A stretch of 11,845 nucleotides of DNA from Anaerolinea sp. (GCA_013824385.1 PNNU01000059.1:1-11845), one strand, 5' to 3'; counted from the stretch's first letter, positions 1 to 6,794 are shown. Translations and numbers: made by a program. The notes: generated by a model not told the origin, from the sequence alone.

Positions 1-902
1 CCCTGCACTTGTGAGAAGATTTGATTGCACAAAACTGCATCAAATTCTTCTAAAAGTGAAGTCCGTTTTAAAAATAATCTAAACTCATCGGATTGCTGTT
101 CAAGCACTTGCTGGGCAAGGTATTCATACAATCCTATACCCGAGACTCTTGCAAGTCTTAAACGGTTACTTGTCTCTTTAGGTGAAAGCTGTGCAGTCAG
201 TAACAAGCCTGTAATCCAGCCTTCAGTTTGCTCAACCATATCCGTGGCGGCCTTTTCGGTAATGCTCTGATGATAATTAACCGAAAAAAGTTGTTTAATT
301 TCCTCTGGCAAGAAGGCTAGTTCTTCATAGCTTAGCCCGCCCACTTGGGAACGCGCCACCAGTAAGGTTAAATCAGGTAAAGTGAGCAGTGTACGTGAAG
401 CGATCACCAGGTGACAGTTTTCAGATACCTCAAGCGTGATGCGATTAATAAACTCGTCAATCGGTTTGTTATCACGAACATAGTGGTAATCATCCAAAAC
501 AAACACAAAATGTTCTGTAATGTGTTCGTATGCATCATTTATGATGGCTGAAATCACCGGATCAAGGTTCAAAGAATCTTGATTAAGGTTGCTTAATGCC
601 GAAAAAGAAGCTTCGCCAAATGTTGGGAAGCGGTTAGCTATGGCGGTAATGAAATGCGCAATAAAACGCTGTGGATCTGCATCCAGGGAGTCGATCGCAA
701 ACCAGCATACAGGCAATTGGGTGTGGTAAGTAAAATCGATAAGAAGCGATGTTTTACCATATCCCGCTGGAGCAGCCAGGATCAGTAGTTTGAGATCAAG
801 CACATTTTCGAGAATTGAAAGCAGCCTCGGACGGGATAATATTTCAGTTCTCCGTCGAGGTATGATGATTTTAGTGCGGACTACAGGAACGGTTAATGTC
901 AT
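1..902 (-). CDS. MalT/LuxR-type ATP-dependent transcriptional regulator, N-terminal part (runs off left edge)
   Basis: This frame is open from an ATG at 902 to the window edge, giving 300 codons without a stop; the 3' end lies outside. A TAA stands in frame 12 codons upstream with no other ATG between, which supports this start. The protein begins with the family's typical 'vvRTKIIIPRRR' lead, then a P-loop APAGYGKT (residues 44-51), a Walker B strand FVFVLDDYH (132-140), an 'ASR' sensor-like motif (168-170) and a TEGWITGLLL segment (226-235). This is the STAND-type NTPase core of MalT and related large LuxR-family activators, which oligomerise on binding ATP and an inducer. The C-terminal half (helical repeats plus a LuxR helix-turn-helix, or a BTAD-type domain) is not visible, so the DNA-binding type and the target are unknown. 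The upstream minus-strand gene is separated from it by a terminator, so it is probably transcribed alone. Confidence 0.88.
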   Translation of the reverse strand, partial: MTLTVPVVRTKIIIPRRRTEILSRPRLLSILENVLDLKLLILAAPAGYGKTSLLIDFTYHTQLPVCWFAIDSLDADPQRFIAHFITAIANRFPTFGEASFSALSNLNQDSLNLDPVISAIINDAYEHITEHFVFVLDDYHYVRDNKPIDEFINRITLEVSENCHLVIASRTLLTLPDLTLLVARSQVGGLSYEELAFLPEEIKQLFSVNYHQSITEKAATDMVEQTEGWITGLLLTAQLSPKETSNRLRLARVSGIGLYEYLAQQVLEQQSDEFRLFLKRTSLLEEFDAVLCNQIFSQVQ

Positions 903-932
903 TGTAATAATTACAGTCTTTCGGCTTGTATC

Positions 933-961
933 ATTTTACAATTGAATTACTAACAATGCAA
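933..961 (-). promoter_or_regulatory. Possible sigma-70-like promoter of the MalT-like regulator
   Basis: On the minus strand a TAAAAT -10 box (933-938, five of six consensus bases) lies 17 bp behind TTGCAT (956-961, only three of six). The implied start near 926 would give a leader of about 24 nt before the ATG at 902. The position just behind the preceding terminator makes sense, but the -35 box is weak. The start codon has no strong Shine-Dalgarno sequence. Confidence 0.3.
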
Positions 962-991
962 TTTAAAAATAAAGAGCCCTTTGCAGGGCTC
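961..991 (-). terminator. Intrinsic terminator of the DUF5684 gene
   Basis: A perfect 7-bp inverted repeat, GAGCCCT (974-980) and AGGGCTC (985-991), has a 4-nt loop. On the minus strand it is followed at once by TTTATTTTTAAAT. It starts 19 bp downstream of the minus-strand DUF5684 stop codon. A GC-rich stem plus a T tract is a standard Rho-independent terminator. It separates that gene from the regulator further left. Confidence 0.85.
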
Positions 992-1010
992 AAATAGTAA
1001 CTACAGAAAA

Positions 1011-1391
1011 TTATTGGGCAGCAACAACTGGAGCTTGATATTGGGCATCGCCAAAAGCCAAAATTGGAATAAAAATAAAGCTTAAGAATAACAGTCCAAA
1101 TCCGAAACCAGTGCCTTTGCCAAACACTTTGGCCAGATCAAAGAGGATCATAATCCCAATAACGATATTCACGACTGGAACAAGCAACAGGAGCAAATAC
1201 CACCAGGGGCGTCCGACAATTTCAAGCTGGACCAAAATATTATAAATGGGAACGATTGCAGCCCATCCTGGCTTGCCAGCTTTTACATAGATCTTCCACA
1301 TACAAAAGATATAGAAAACAATAACTGCCATGTAAAGCAACCAACCGACGATACCAATACCTGCACCTAAAGCACCATAATCTGAATCCAT
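1011..1391 (-). CDS. DUF5684-type small integral membrane protein
   Basis: A 126-residue protein made almost entirely of membrane segments: roughly residues 10-32, 62-84 and 96-112. Between the first two is the motif KAGKPGWAAIVPIYN (37-51), and near the end comes GFGLLFL...ILAFGDAQYQ (97-119). I recognise this combination as the DUF5684 family, whose members are often auto-annotated as signal-peptidase-like although no Ser-Lys catalytic dyad is evident here. Function is unknown. The start is the ATG at 1391, because GGAGG (1397-1401) lies 5 nt in front of it. A TTG at 1403 would lengthen the protein by four residues but would place the ribosome-binding site inside the gene. It appears monocistronic, with its own promoter and terminator. 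Confidence 0.85.
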   Translation of the reverse strand: MDSDYGALGAGIGIVGWLLYMAVIVFYIFCMWKIYVKAGKPGWAAIVPIYNILVQLEIVGRPWWYLLLLLVPVVNIVIGIMILFDLAKVFGKGTGFGFGLLFLSFIFIPILAFGDAQYQAPVVAAQ

Positions 1392-1396
1392 TTTTT

Positions 1397-1401
1397 CCTC
1401 C
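1397..1401 (-). promoter_or_regulatory. Ribosome-binding site that fixes the DUF5684 start
   Basis: GGAGG on the minus strand, 5 nt before the ATG at 1391. It excludes the upstream in-frame TTG at 1403, which it directly abuts. Confidence 0.8.
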
Positions 1402-1420
1402 AATAAATTAAGATAAACTT

Positions 1421-1448
1421 AGTTTAGCAAAAAATATTTGATTGTCAA
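1421..1448 (-). promoter_or_regulatory. Promoter of the DUF5684 gene
   Basis: A perfect TTGACA -35 box (1443-1448 on the minus strand) lies 16 bp before TAAACT (1421-1426, four of six consensus bases). The transcription start would be near 1414, about 23 nt before the start codon. Its -35 box shares bases with a weaker plus-strand promoter candidate for the divergent gene. Confidence 0.6.
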
Positions 1449-1468
1449 TACTTTTATTAGACTAATAT
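1438..1468 (+). promoter_or_regulatory. Candidate promoter of the YdcF/ElyC-like gene, overlapping the divergent one
   Basis: On the plus strand TAATAT (1463-1468, four of six) can pair with TTGTCA (1442-1447, five of six, 15-bp spacer) or TTGATT (1438-1443, 19-bp spacer). Neither spacing is ideal. The 1392-1489 gap must hold a start signal for the plus-strand gene, and this is the best one I see. Confidence 0.3.
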
Positions 1469-1489
1469 TGTCCAATTTGGCGAGGTCTT

Positions 1490-2284
1490 ATGTTCATCTT
1501 TCTTTCGAAGTTCCTGCCCCTGTTTTTCTATCCGCTTGGTCTGGCGTGTGTCTTCACTTTAGCGGCTTTGTTTTTTTGGAAAAAGCGCAACTTTGCAAAA
1601 ATTCTGCTTCTACTGGCATTTGCCATCTTATTTATTGGCGGAAATCGATATATAGCCAACAGTATTGCCCGGTCTCTTGAAGGGCAATACGACAAACTGG
1701 GGCCTGTTCAATCCGTGGATTTGATCGTGATTCTGGGAGGCGGCACCGAACCTGAAATTGCACCCCGACCGATGACAGAAGTAAATGCCGCCGGTGACCG
1801 CATTATCTATGCTGCAAAACTCTACCAAGAAAATCCAGAATCAATGCTTCTCTTAAGCGGTGGCGATATTGAATTCTTGGATCAGAGCAGCTCCACCCCC
1901 GCAGGAGATATGGCTTCCCTATTAATGCTAATGGGGGTTCCTGAAAGTGCAATGATATTACAGGATCAATCACAAAACACTTACGAAGACGCCTTGTATA
2001 GCTGTGAAAAAATCAAAGCAGCAGGATATAAAAATGTGGTGCTGGTGACCTCAGCCATGCACATGCCCAGATCGATGAAATTATTTGCAAAGCAGGGATG
2101 CACTGTATTGCCTGCCCCCACTGATTTCACGATCACTGAAACAGCCTGGCGAAAAACATGGCATCCGTCTTTTGAAGAGTTCATCATTAATCTGGTGCCT
2201 TCTTATTCCAATTTGTCACAGGTGACAAAATCGATGAAGGAATATATTGGCATGTTAGTTTACCGATTGAACCGTCAGATTTGA
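1490..2284 (+). CDS. YdcF/ElyC/SanA-type (DUF218) membrane-anchored envelope protein
   Basis: A 264-residue protein with two N-terminal hydrophobic spans (about residues 5-29 and 35-52), followed by a DUF218 domain (about 76-256). Family motifs are present: LGGG (82-85) after a hydrophobic strand, the LLSGG strand (121-125), QNTYEDA (162-168), TSAMHMPRS (187-195), PTDF (210-213) and a closing KEYIG (250-254). ElyC of E. coli, with this two-span plus DUF218 layout, affects envelope integrity and the lipid-carrier steps of peptidoglycan and envelope glycan synthesis. The molecular activity of the family is not settled, so only an envelope role is inferred. The ATG at 1490 has GAGGT (1482-1486) three nt ahead. 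The gene ends 32 bp from the convergent permease gene with no clear terminator between them. It seems to be single-gene. Confidence 0.85.
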   Translation: MFIFLSKFLPLFFYPLGLACVFTLAALFFWKKRNFAKILLLLAFAILFIGGNRYIANSIARSLEGQYDKLGPVQSVDLIVILGGGTEPEIAPRPMTEVNAAGDRIIYAAKLYQENPESMLLLSGGDIEFLDQSSSTPAGDMASLLMLMGVPESAMILQDQSQNTYEDALYSCEKIKAAGYKNVVLVTSAMHMPRSMKLFAKQGCTVLPAPTDFTITETAWRKTWHPSFEEFIINLVPSYSNLSQVTKSMKEYIGMLVYRLNRQI

Positions 2285-2316
2285 AAAATCAATGATAAAA
2301 AAAAGCGTTGGTACTC

Positions 2317-3462
2317 TTAAATAAGTCTTTTTCTGACTTCAGCGCTAAAGAAATCCAATAACCATACAACTATGATTATTGCCAGAATGGCTGTCCCGGC
2401 TTTGGAATATTCAAAAGTGTTGATCTTTTGCTGCAGAAAGTATCCGATTCCTCCACCACCCACATAACCGATCACGGTTGAAATACGCACATTGATATCC
2501 CAATGGTAGATGATGAAAGAAAGATAATCAGGAATGATCTGTGGAATGACCGCATAATAAACAACCTGGAGGCGATTTGCTCCCGTAGCCGTAAGTGCCT
2601 CGATCGGACCTGGATCTATACTTTCTACGGCTTCTGAAAACATCTTGCCCAAACTTGCTGCAGTGACAACTGAAAGTGCCAACACTCCAGCAAAAGGGCT
2701 GCCAAAGCCAACGATCATGGCAAAAACCGTGGCCATGACCATTGCCTCATAAGAACGGATGAGATTTAAGAACCCTCGCACAATATAATAAACAGCACTC
2801 CCTATGAATCCTTTTTTTGTAATGTTGGAAGCCGCCAGAAATGAAAGAGGGATCGCAATAAGTGAACCCAGGGTGGTAGCGATTAATGCCATGAAAACAG
2901 TGACATAAATCGAATTGAAAACCTCTTTTAATGTTGGAGAGGCTTTAAATATTCCTGAGGGAGTGCTAACGAATGCAGCAAATTGTGAAGGAACCCCATC
3001 TTTCGTTGCGGCGATCGGTCGAATCGTCATTTCTACTGCAAAACTGCCGTTATCATCCGTTTCAAGGTTTTCTAGGCTGAATTCATCTCCGCTTGGCAAG
3101 ATGTATCTAAGCGAAACTTGTGAGTTCTTAGCTAGATCATAGCCCTTCACCCAAACTTTCTCTTTAACGTCTGCACATGCCGGTTCGATCGTTACCCGTG
3201 GGCCATTGGCAGGTATTTCAGGAAGCGAGGCACTTCCACAAGGAATCGGGATGGGCTGAGTAAAGATCTCAACTGTGGAGTCTTTTGAAAAAAGTGTCGG
3301 CGAGGTTAATTGGGTCAGAATATCTCTGGATTTTGAAAATGAGCTGATGAGCTTGCCGAAATCCGGTTTTGTTACAATGATACTGATTACAATCAATCCT
3401 ATAAGAAATATTGCTGTGAAGGATCTGCCAAGAATGAATAAGAATTTGTTTTTCTTCTCCAT
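2317..3462 (-). CDS. phnE: PhnE-type ABC permease with extracytoplasmic insert (last gene of the operon)
   Basis: A 381-residue inner-membrane subunit of a phosphonate/phosphite-type importer. Residues 8-31 form a first membrane span. Residues about 32-178 are hydrophilic and presumably extracytoplasmic, with Cys75 and Cys96 and a beta-rich stretch carrying 'VWVKGYDL' and 'TDDNGSF'. Residues 180-381 are the MetI/BPD-type permease domain. The EAA loop that docks on the ATPase is at 288-308 (EALTATGANRL... ending VIPQ), followed by WDINVR (321-326) and GGGGIG (335-340), both typical of PhnE. Ordinary PhnE proteins are about 260-290 residues, so the insert is the oddity. It starts 2 bp after the preceding permease gene, with AGGA about 9 nt before the ATG, so translation is probably coupled. 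No terminator is obvious downstream. Confidence 0.88.
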   Translation of the reverse strand: MEKKNKFLFILGRSFTAIFLIGLIVISIIVTKPDFGKLISSFSKSRDILTQLTSPTLFSKDSTVEIFTQPIPIPCGSASLPEIPANGPRVTIEPACADVKEKVWVKGYDLAKNSQVSLRYILPSGDEFSLENLETDDNGSFAVEMTIRPIAATKDGVPSQFAAFVSTPSGIFKASPTLKEVFNSIYVTVFMALIATTLGSLIAIPLSFLAASNITKKGFIGSAVYYIVRGFLNLIRSYEAMVMATVFAMIVGFGSPFAGVLALSVVTAASLGKMFSEAVESIDPGPIEALTATGANRLQVVYYAVIPQIIPDYLSFIIYHWDINVRISTVIGYVGGGGIGYFLQQKINTFEYSKAGTAILAIIIVVWLLDFFSAEVRKRLI

Positions 3463-3464
3463 GT

Positions 3465-4829
3465 TTATTTGATCCTCTCACGCAAGCGGGCACTGAAGAA
3501 ATCAAGAATTAGAACAACCACAGCAATAGCGACAAAAACAGAACCAACGGCACTATAATCTTGCAATTGGATCCATTGGATCAAATAGAATCCAATACCT
3601 CCACCTCCCACCAACCCAACGATGGTAGAGGATCGAACGTTGATATCCCAACGATAGATCGTCAGTGCTGTGAAGGGAGGAACTACTTGGGGGATTACCG
3701 CATAACGCACAATTTGCAGCCAGTTCGCCCCGGTTGAACGAATCGCTTCAATGGGGCCTTTATCTATACCCTCAATAACTTCAGAATACAATTTTCCTAA
3801 TGCAGCGATGGTATGAATTGTGATCGCAAGCATACCGGCAAAAGGTCCAAGCCCGACAATTACCACAAAAATGATTGCCATGATCAGCGCTTCGATGGAT
3901 CGAACAAAATTCAGAATAGTTCGGATGAGCACATAAAAAAACATGGTGACTATGTTTCCGCTCATCAAGTTGCGGGCAGCTAAAAACCCGATTGGCAGAG
4001 CCAACAAAGCACCTAAAATGGTCGATAAGAAAGCCAGGCTAAGGGTTTCGTACATCCCCTTAATAATGAACCCTCCAACGACCGAAATTTCACTTCCCTC
4101 CAAAGTTTTAACCTGAGACACCTGGATTTGATGGGTTAACGGCATAGTTGGATCGGAAGATTCATTAAGAACAAATGGCGAAACCTTCCAGGTTATTTCA
4201 ACGTTTCCTTGGGCATCAGTGGTTGATTCCTGTTTCATCCCAACATTTCCGATCGGGTTGTACCAAGTAAAGACAGTGGAGTAATCTGGCCAAAAACCTT
4301 CGGCTTTCACAGTGATCGTATCGCCAACGTTGGCGCAATCCCCAAGAACGTAAACATGTTTTCCATCGGTGGTTCGATCAGGAGTAAATGGATCATCAGA
4401 ACAGGGTGTCTGAATTTCTACATAAGCCTTATTGTCTTCCGTTTTTAACTGGACATAATCCAGTTTAGTCATTTGTTTCACAATAGAAGTTACTCTTGAA
4501 GGATTCTCAAACAGGGCTGACAATCTAAACTCTGTCACCTGGCTGCCGATGCCATAAGCAAGGATCAGCCAGAATAAAACAGGAAGAATGGTCCCCTTCA
4601 TTTTGGGGCAATTCCATGCGTCCCAAATGTTCCATATCCAGATTAACGCAGGGAATAAAAACCATCCAAGTTCACCATACCAGGCTGCAGTACCGATGGC
4701 GGTAAATACTGCGAGAAAAATAACAATCCCTCTACGGTATTGTTTCTCTAAAATTTGTCCCAATCCCGGTATTAAAACAGAGAGGATGACTGAAAATATT
4801 TTATGGGTTCGAGTATTGAGTTTTTTCAT
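3465..4829 (-). CDS. phnE: PhnE-type ABC permease with extra N-terminal membrane module and extracytoplasmic domain
   Basis: A 454-residue permease partner of the adjacent phnE. Residues 1-95 form a multi-span membrane module starting with SVLIPGLGQILEKQYRRG (17-34), a pattern like small TM2-like membrane proteins. Residues about 100-255 are hydrophilic and beta-rich, with Cys143 and Cys165 and a 'TTDAQGNV' turn (203-210). The permease domain fills 256-454, with the EAA loop at 361-381 (EAIRSTGANWL... ending VIPQ), WDINVR (394-399) and GGGGIG (408-413). The C-terminal half resembles the neighbouring phnE closely, so the two probably form a heterodimeric pore. At 454 residues it is far longer than the usual PhnE. 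It starts 2 bp after the phnC stop, with AGGG overlapping the end of phnC, consistent with translational coupling. Confidence 0.88.
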   Translation of the reverse strand: MKKLNTRTHKIFSVILSVLIPGLGQILEKQYRRGIVIFLAVFTAIGTAAWYGELGWFLFPALIWIWNIWDAWNCPKMKGTILPVLFWLILAYGIGSQVTEFRLSALFENPSRVTSIVKQMTKLDYVQLKTEDNKAYVEIQTPCSDDPFTPDRTTDGKHVYVLGDCANVGDTITVKAEGFWPDYSTVFTWYNPIGNVGMKQESTTDAQGNVEITWKVSPFVLNESSDPTMPLTHQIQVSQVKTLEGSEISVVGGFIIKGMYETLSLAFLSTILGALLALPIGFLAARNLMSGNIVTMFFYVLIRTILNFVRSIEALIMAIIFVVIVGLGPFAGMLAITIHTIAALGKLYSEVIEGIDKGPIEAIRSTGANWLQIVRYAVIPQVVPPFTALTIYRWDINVRSSTIVGLVGGGGIGFYLIQWIQLQDYSAVGSVFVAIAVVVLILDFFSARLRERIK

Positions 4830-4831
4830 TA

Positions 4832-5599
4832 CTACCCTAGGGTTGCAGCACGTACTTCTTGTGCCTCTTCACCATAAATTTCCTTAAATTTCGCCCTATC
4901 AATCTCATTAGGTGACCCTTCAAATACTTTGATCCCATCTTTTAATGCTATCACTCTGGTCGCATATCGATGAACAAGATCAAGAAAATGCAAACTGCAG
5001 AGCACTGTTACATTATCCTGTTTATTGAGAGTCTCAAGGTATTGCAAAATGGTATGAGCAAGCACCGGGTCAAGACTTGCAACAGGTTCATCTGCCAGGA
5101 TTAAGATCGGTTCCTGCATTAACGCTCTGGCAATGCCTACCCTCTGCTGCTGACCGCCAGAAAGTGCGTCGGCACGCGAATTTGCTTTTTCGGATATACC
5201 CACCCGATCCATCGCTTTGAAGGCTCTCTTTTTCTCTGATGATGGCCAAATACTTAACAGGCTAGACCAAGTATTTACATAACCCAATCTACCTGCAAGA
5301 ACATTCGTCAAAACGCTGGAACGTTTTACCAGATTGAATTGCTGGAAAACCATTCCAATTTTTCGACGAATTTTCTTTATATCTCTAGGATTTGCTGTTG
5401 TGACATCTTCCCCATCAAAAATGATCGTTCCCTCTGTTGGATCAATCAACCGGTTTATACATCTTAGAAGTGTCGATTTTCCTGAACCACTTAGGCCTAT
5501 TACAACCAGAAATTCACCTTGTTTTACTTCAAAAGAAACATCTTTTAAAGCTTGTGTTCCATTTGGATAAACCTTGGTCAAATGATCAATTCTAAGCAC
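4832..5599 (-). CDS. phnC: PhnC-type ATP-binding subunit of the phosphonate/phosphite-type importer
   Basis: A 255-residue cytoplasmic ABC ATPase. It has an A-loop Tyr11, Walker A GLSGSGKST (35-43), a Q-loop in VFQQFN (84-89), the signature LSGGQQQRV (146-154), Walker B ILADEP (167-172) with catalytic Glu171, and the H-loop His204. Length and the LSGGQQQRVGIARAL signature fit PhnC, the energising subunit for uptake of phosphonates, phosphite or related oxyanions. The start is taken as GTG at 5599 because GAGG lies 6 nt upstream. A GTG at 5611 would add four residues but has no ribosome-binding site. It is preceded by a strong hairpin after phnD and followed after 2 bp by a permease gene. Assignment to this transporter family is firm; the substrate is not. 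Confidence 0.9.
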   Translation of the reverse strand: MLRIDHLTKVYPNGTQALKDVSFEVKQGEFLVVIGLSGSGKSTLLRCINRLIDPTEGTIIFDGEDVTTANPRDIKKIRRKIGMVFQQFNLVKRSSVLTNVLAGRLGYVNTWSSLLSIWPSSEKKRAFKAMDRVGISEKANSRADALSGGQQQRVGIARALMQEPILILADEPVASLDPVLAHTILQYLETLNKQDNVTVLCSLHFLDLVHRYATRVIALKDGIKVFEGSPNEIDRAKFKEIYGEEAQEVRAATLG

Positions 5600-5605
5600 G
5601 TGGAA

Positions 5606-5609
5606 CCTC
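5606..5609 (-). promoter_or_regulatory. Ribosome-binding site that fixes the phnC start
   Basis: GAGG on the minus strand, 6 nt ahead of GTG 5599. It overlaps the alternative GTG at 5611, so that codon is unlikely to be the start. Confidence 0.65.
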
Positions 5610-5625
5610 ACTTATTAAAAAGATT

Positions 5626-5656
5626 ATGGGAGGGGAAGAAATTCTTCCCCTCCCAT
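5626..5656 (-). terminator. Long perfect hairpin between phnD and phnC (partial terminator or mRNA stabiliser)
   Basis: ATGGGAGGGGAAGAA (5626-5640) and TTCTTCCCCTCCCAT (5642-5656) are exact reverse complements, a 15-bp perfect stem around a single base (in RNA the closing pairs would open into a small loop). On the minus strand it is followed by AATCTTTTTAATAA, a modest T tract. It begins 14 bp past the phnD stop and ends 26 nt before the phnC start. Such hairpins after binding-protein genes in ABC operons commonly cause partial termination or protect the upstream mRNA from decay, giving excess binding protein. Full termination is unlikely because no separate phnC promoter is apparent. Confidence 0.75.
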
Positions 5657-5670
5657 TAGGATTTGTTAGA

Positions 5671-6735
5671 TTATTTTACGAGCGTGGTGATATCCAAACC
5701 GGAAGCTTGCAGATAGACACGGAATTCATCATAGAATGTGTCATCCTGAACTTCTAGACCCTCGATGGAATAACCCATTCCTTTAAGAAGCGCAGCGCCT
5801 TCTTCTGAACCAGCAAGGTCTAACAAACCTTGAACAAGTTTGGCCTTAACTTCGTCTGACAGTGTCGGAGCAAAAGAGACATTGTCATTCGGGATGATCG
5901 GGTCGGTGCGATAAACCACAACAACCTTTTCCATCACATCTTCTGCAAGTCCTTTTGAAGTTCGAGCGTCAATATATGTGGCACCGAAATCACAGATCAT
6001 GCCGACATACGGAACGTTTGCTTTATTAACACCTGCGTAGAGCGCAGTGATAACGGTAGGATGTCCTACCACGAATGCGGCGGATTTCAATTTTTCAACA
6101 TTAGCTAACACCATACCAGAAGGAATAACATATCCTGAAGCGGAAAGGGGATCAGTCCAGCAGGGTTTTTTACCGTTGAACTGGGCTAACGCTTCTTCTG
6201 CGGTACCAGTGTTTGCATTTGTTTCAGGATCAAAATACGCTGTGAATCCATCAGGGTTTTCATCTGATTTCAACATATCCACGTGTGTTGAGAATTGAAC
6301 CCCATAATGATTGGATCCGCTCCGTAAGGTGATGAGCCCAACATCAGCAAATCCTTTTTCCTTTGCCAGCAGATAAGCCAACGGAGGCAACCAACCAATT
6401 TGTGAATTACCTGAACCCATAGCTTCTACTGCAGCAGCATAAGAAGTTGGAACAGACGAGGTAATGGTATAGCCAGTCAGTTCGCTTAATTTTGCAGCAA
6501 CTGCTTCACCACCAGCTACTAATTCATCAGTCGTGGCGGAAGGGACGAAGACCATGACCAATGGGTTGTCAGTGGTTCCGACCGGAACCTCAGTTGGAAC
6601 AGCTGTTGGCGCCTCAGTCGGGGCAGCGGTTGCCACTGGAGCTTCAGTTGGAACAGGTGTTGCCTTGGCACATGCACTTAAAACCAACGTACTCAGAACT
6701 AACACAGTTACAAGAACGAATAGAAACTTTTTCAC
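5671..6735 (-). CDS. phnD: PhnD-type phosphonate/phosphite-family substrate-binding lipoprotein
   Basis: A 354-residue binding protein that delivers ligand to the PhnE permeases. Residues 1-21 form a lipoprotein signal peptide ending in the lipobox LSAC, with Cys22 as the lipid-attachment site. Residues 23-57 are a flexible Pro/Thr/Ala/Glu linker. The PhnD-like domain follows: an N-terminal lobe with QIGWLPPLAYLLA (112-124), the DPLSASGYVIPS motif (195-206) matching the family's 'DP.S.SGY' ligand-contact loop, then GHPTVITALYAG (224-235). A stretch of about 35 residues (157-191, containing YFDPETNANTG) looks inserted relative to ordinary PhnD. The start is GTG at 6735, 5 nt after GGAGGA. An ATG at 6801 is rejected because it would put 22 residues before the signal peptide and overlaps the promoter. 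It is the first gene of the importer operon. Phosphonate, phosphite or another oxyanion are all possible ligands. Confidence 0.88.
   Translation of the reverse strand: MKKFLFVLVTVLVLSTLVLSACAKATPVPTEAPVATAAPTEAPTAVPTEVPVGTTDNPLVMVFVPSATTDELVAGGEAVAAKLSELTGYTITSSVPTSYAAAVEAMGSGNSQIGWLPPLAYLLAKEKGFADVGLITLRSGSNHYGVQFSTHVDMLKSDENPDGFTAYFDPETNANTGTAEEALAQFNGKKPCWTDPLSASGYVIPSGMVLANVEKLKSAAFVVGHPTVITALYAGVNKANVPYVGMICDFGATYIDARTSKGLAEDVMEKVVVVYRTDPIIPNDNVSFAPTLSDEVKAKLVQGLLDLAGSEEGAALLKGMGYSIEGLEVQDDTFYDEFRVYLQASGLDITTLVK
6590..6664 (-). repeat. Degenerate short repeats encoding the PTE-rich linker of PhnD
   Basis: Three related 21-bp units begin at 6590, 6614 and 6644 (plus-strand reading TCAGT.GG..CAG..GTTG.C). 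The first and third differ at two positions. They encode VPTE/APTE-type linker repeats behind the lipidated cysteine. Such repeats can change length by slippage. Confidence 0.6.
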
Positions 6736-6740
6736 TTCTC

Positions 6741-6746
6741 TCCTCC
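6741..6746 (-). promoter_or_regulatory. Strong ribosome-binding site that fixes the phnD start
   Basis: GGAGGA on the minus strand, 5 nt before GTG 6735, within a purine-rich run. It places the start directly at the signal peptide. Confidence 0.8.
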
Positions 6747-6767
6747 TCTGGGGATGAAATAAAAATG

Positions 6768-6794
6768 ATTCACGTTGCAAGCCGCAACGTGAAT
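6768..6794 (-). promoter_or_regulatory. Perfect inverted repeat at the phnD transcription start: operator, leader terminator or 5'-end hairpin
   Basis: ATTCACGTTGC (6768-6778) and GCAACGTGAAT (6784-6794) form an 11-bp perfect dyad with a 5-nt spacer. On the minus strand the second arm is followed by CATTTTTATTTC, so the RNA would look like an intrinsic terminator. The proposed phnD promoter puts its start at about 6790, inside the dyad, and the phnD ribosome-binding site begins 22 nt later. It may be a repressor operator, a leader attenuator, a stabilising 5' stem-loop, or the terminator of the upstream degV gene. Confidence 0.65.

Noticed and set aside
25..270. Plus-strand open frame of 81 codons.
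   Set aside because: It lies wholly inside the minus-strand MalT-like regulator, whose coding signal (Walker motifs, continuous frame to the edge) is clear.
1392..1403. TTG start for the DUF5684 gene at 1403.
   Set aside because: The GGAGG ribosome-binding site would become coding; ATG 1391 has ideal spacing.
2285..2316. A-rich run between the convergent YdcF-like and phnE genes as a bidirectional terminator.
   Set aside because: No inverted repeat accompanies the A run, so termination there cannot be supported.
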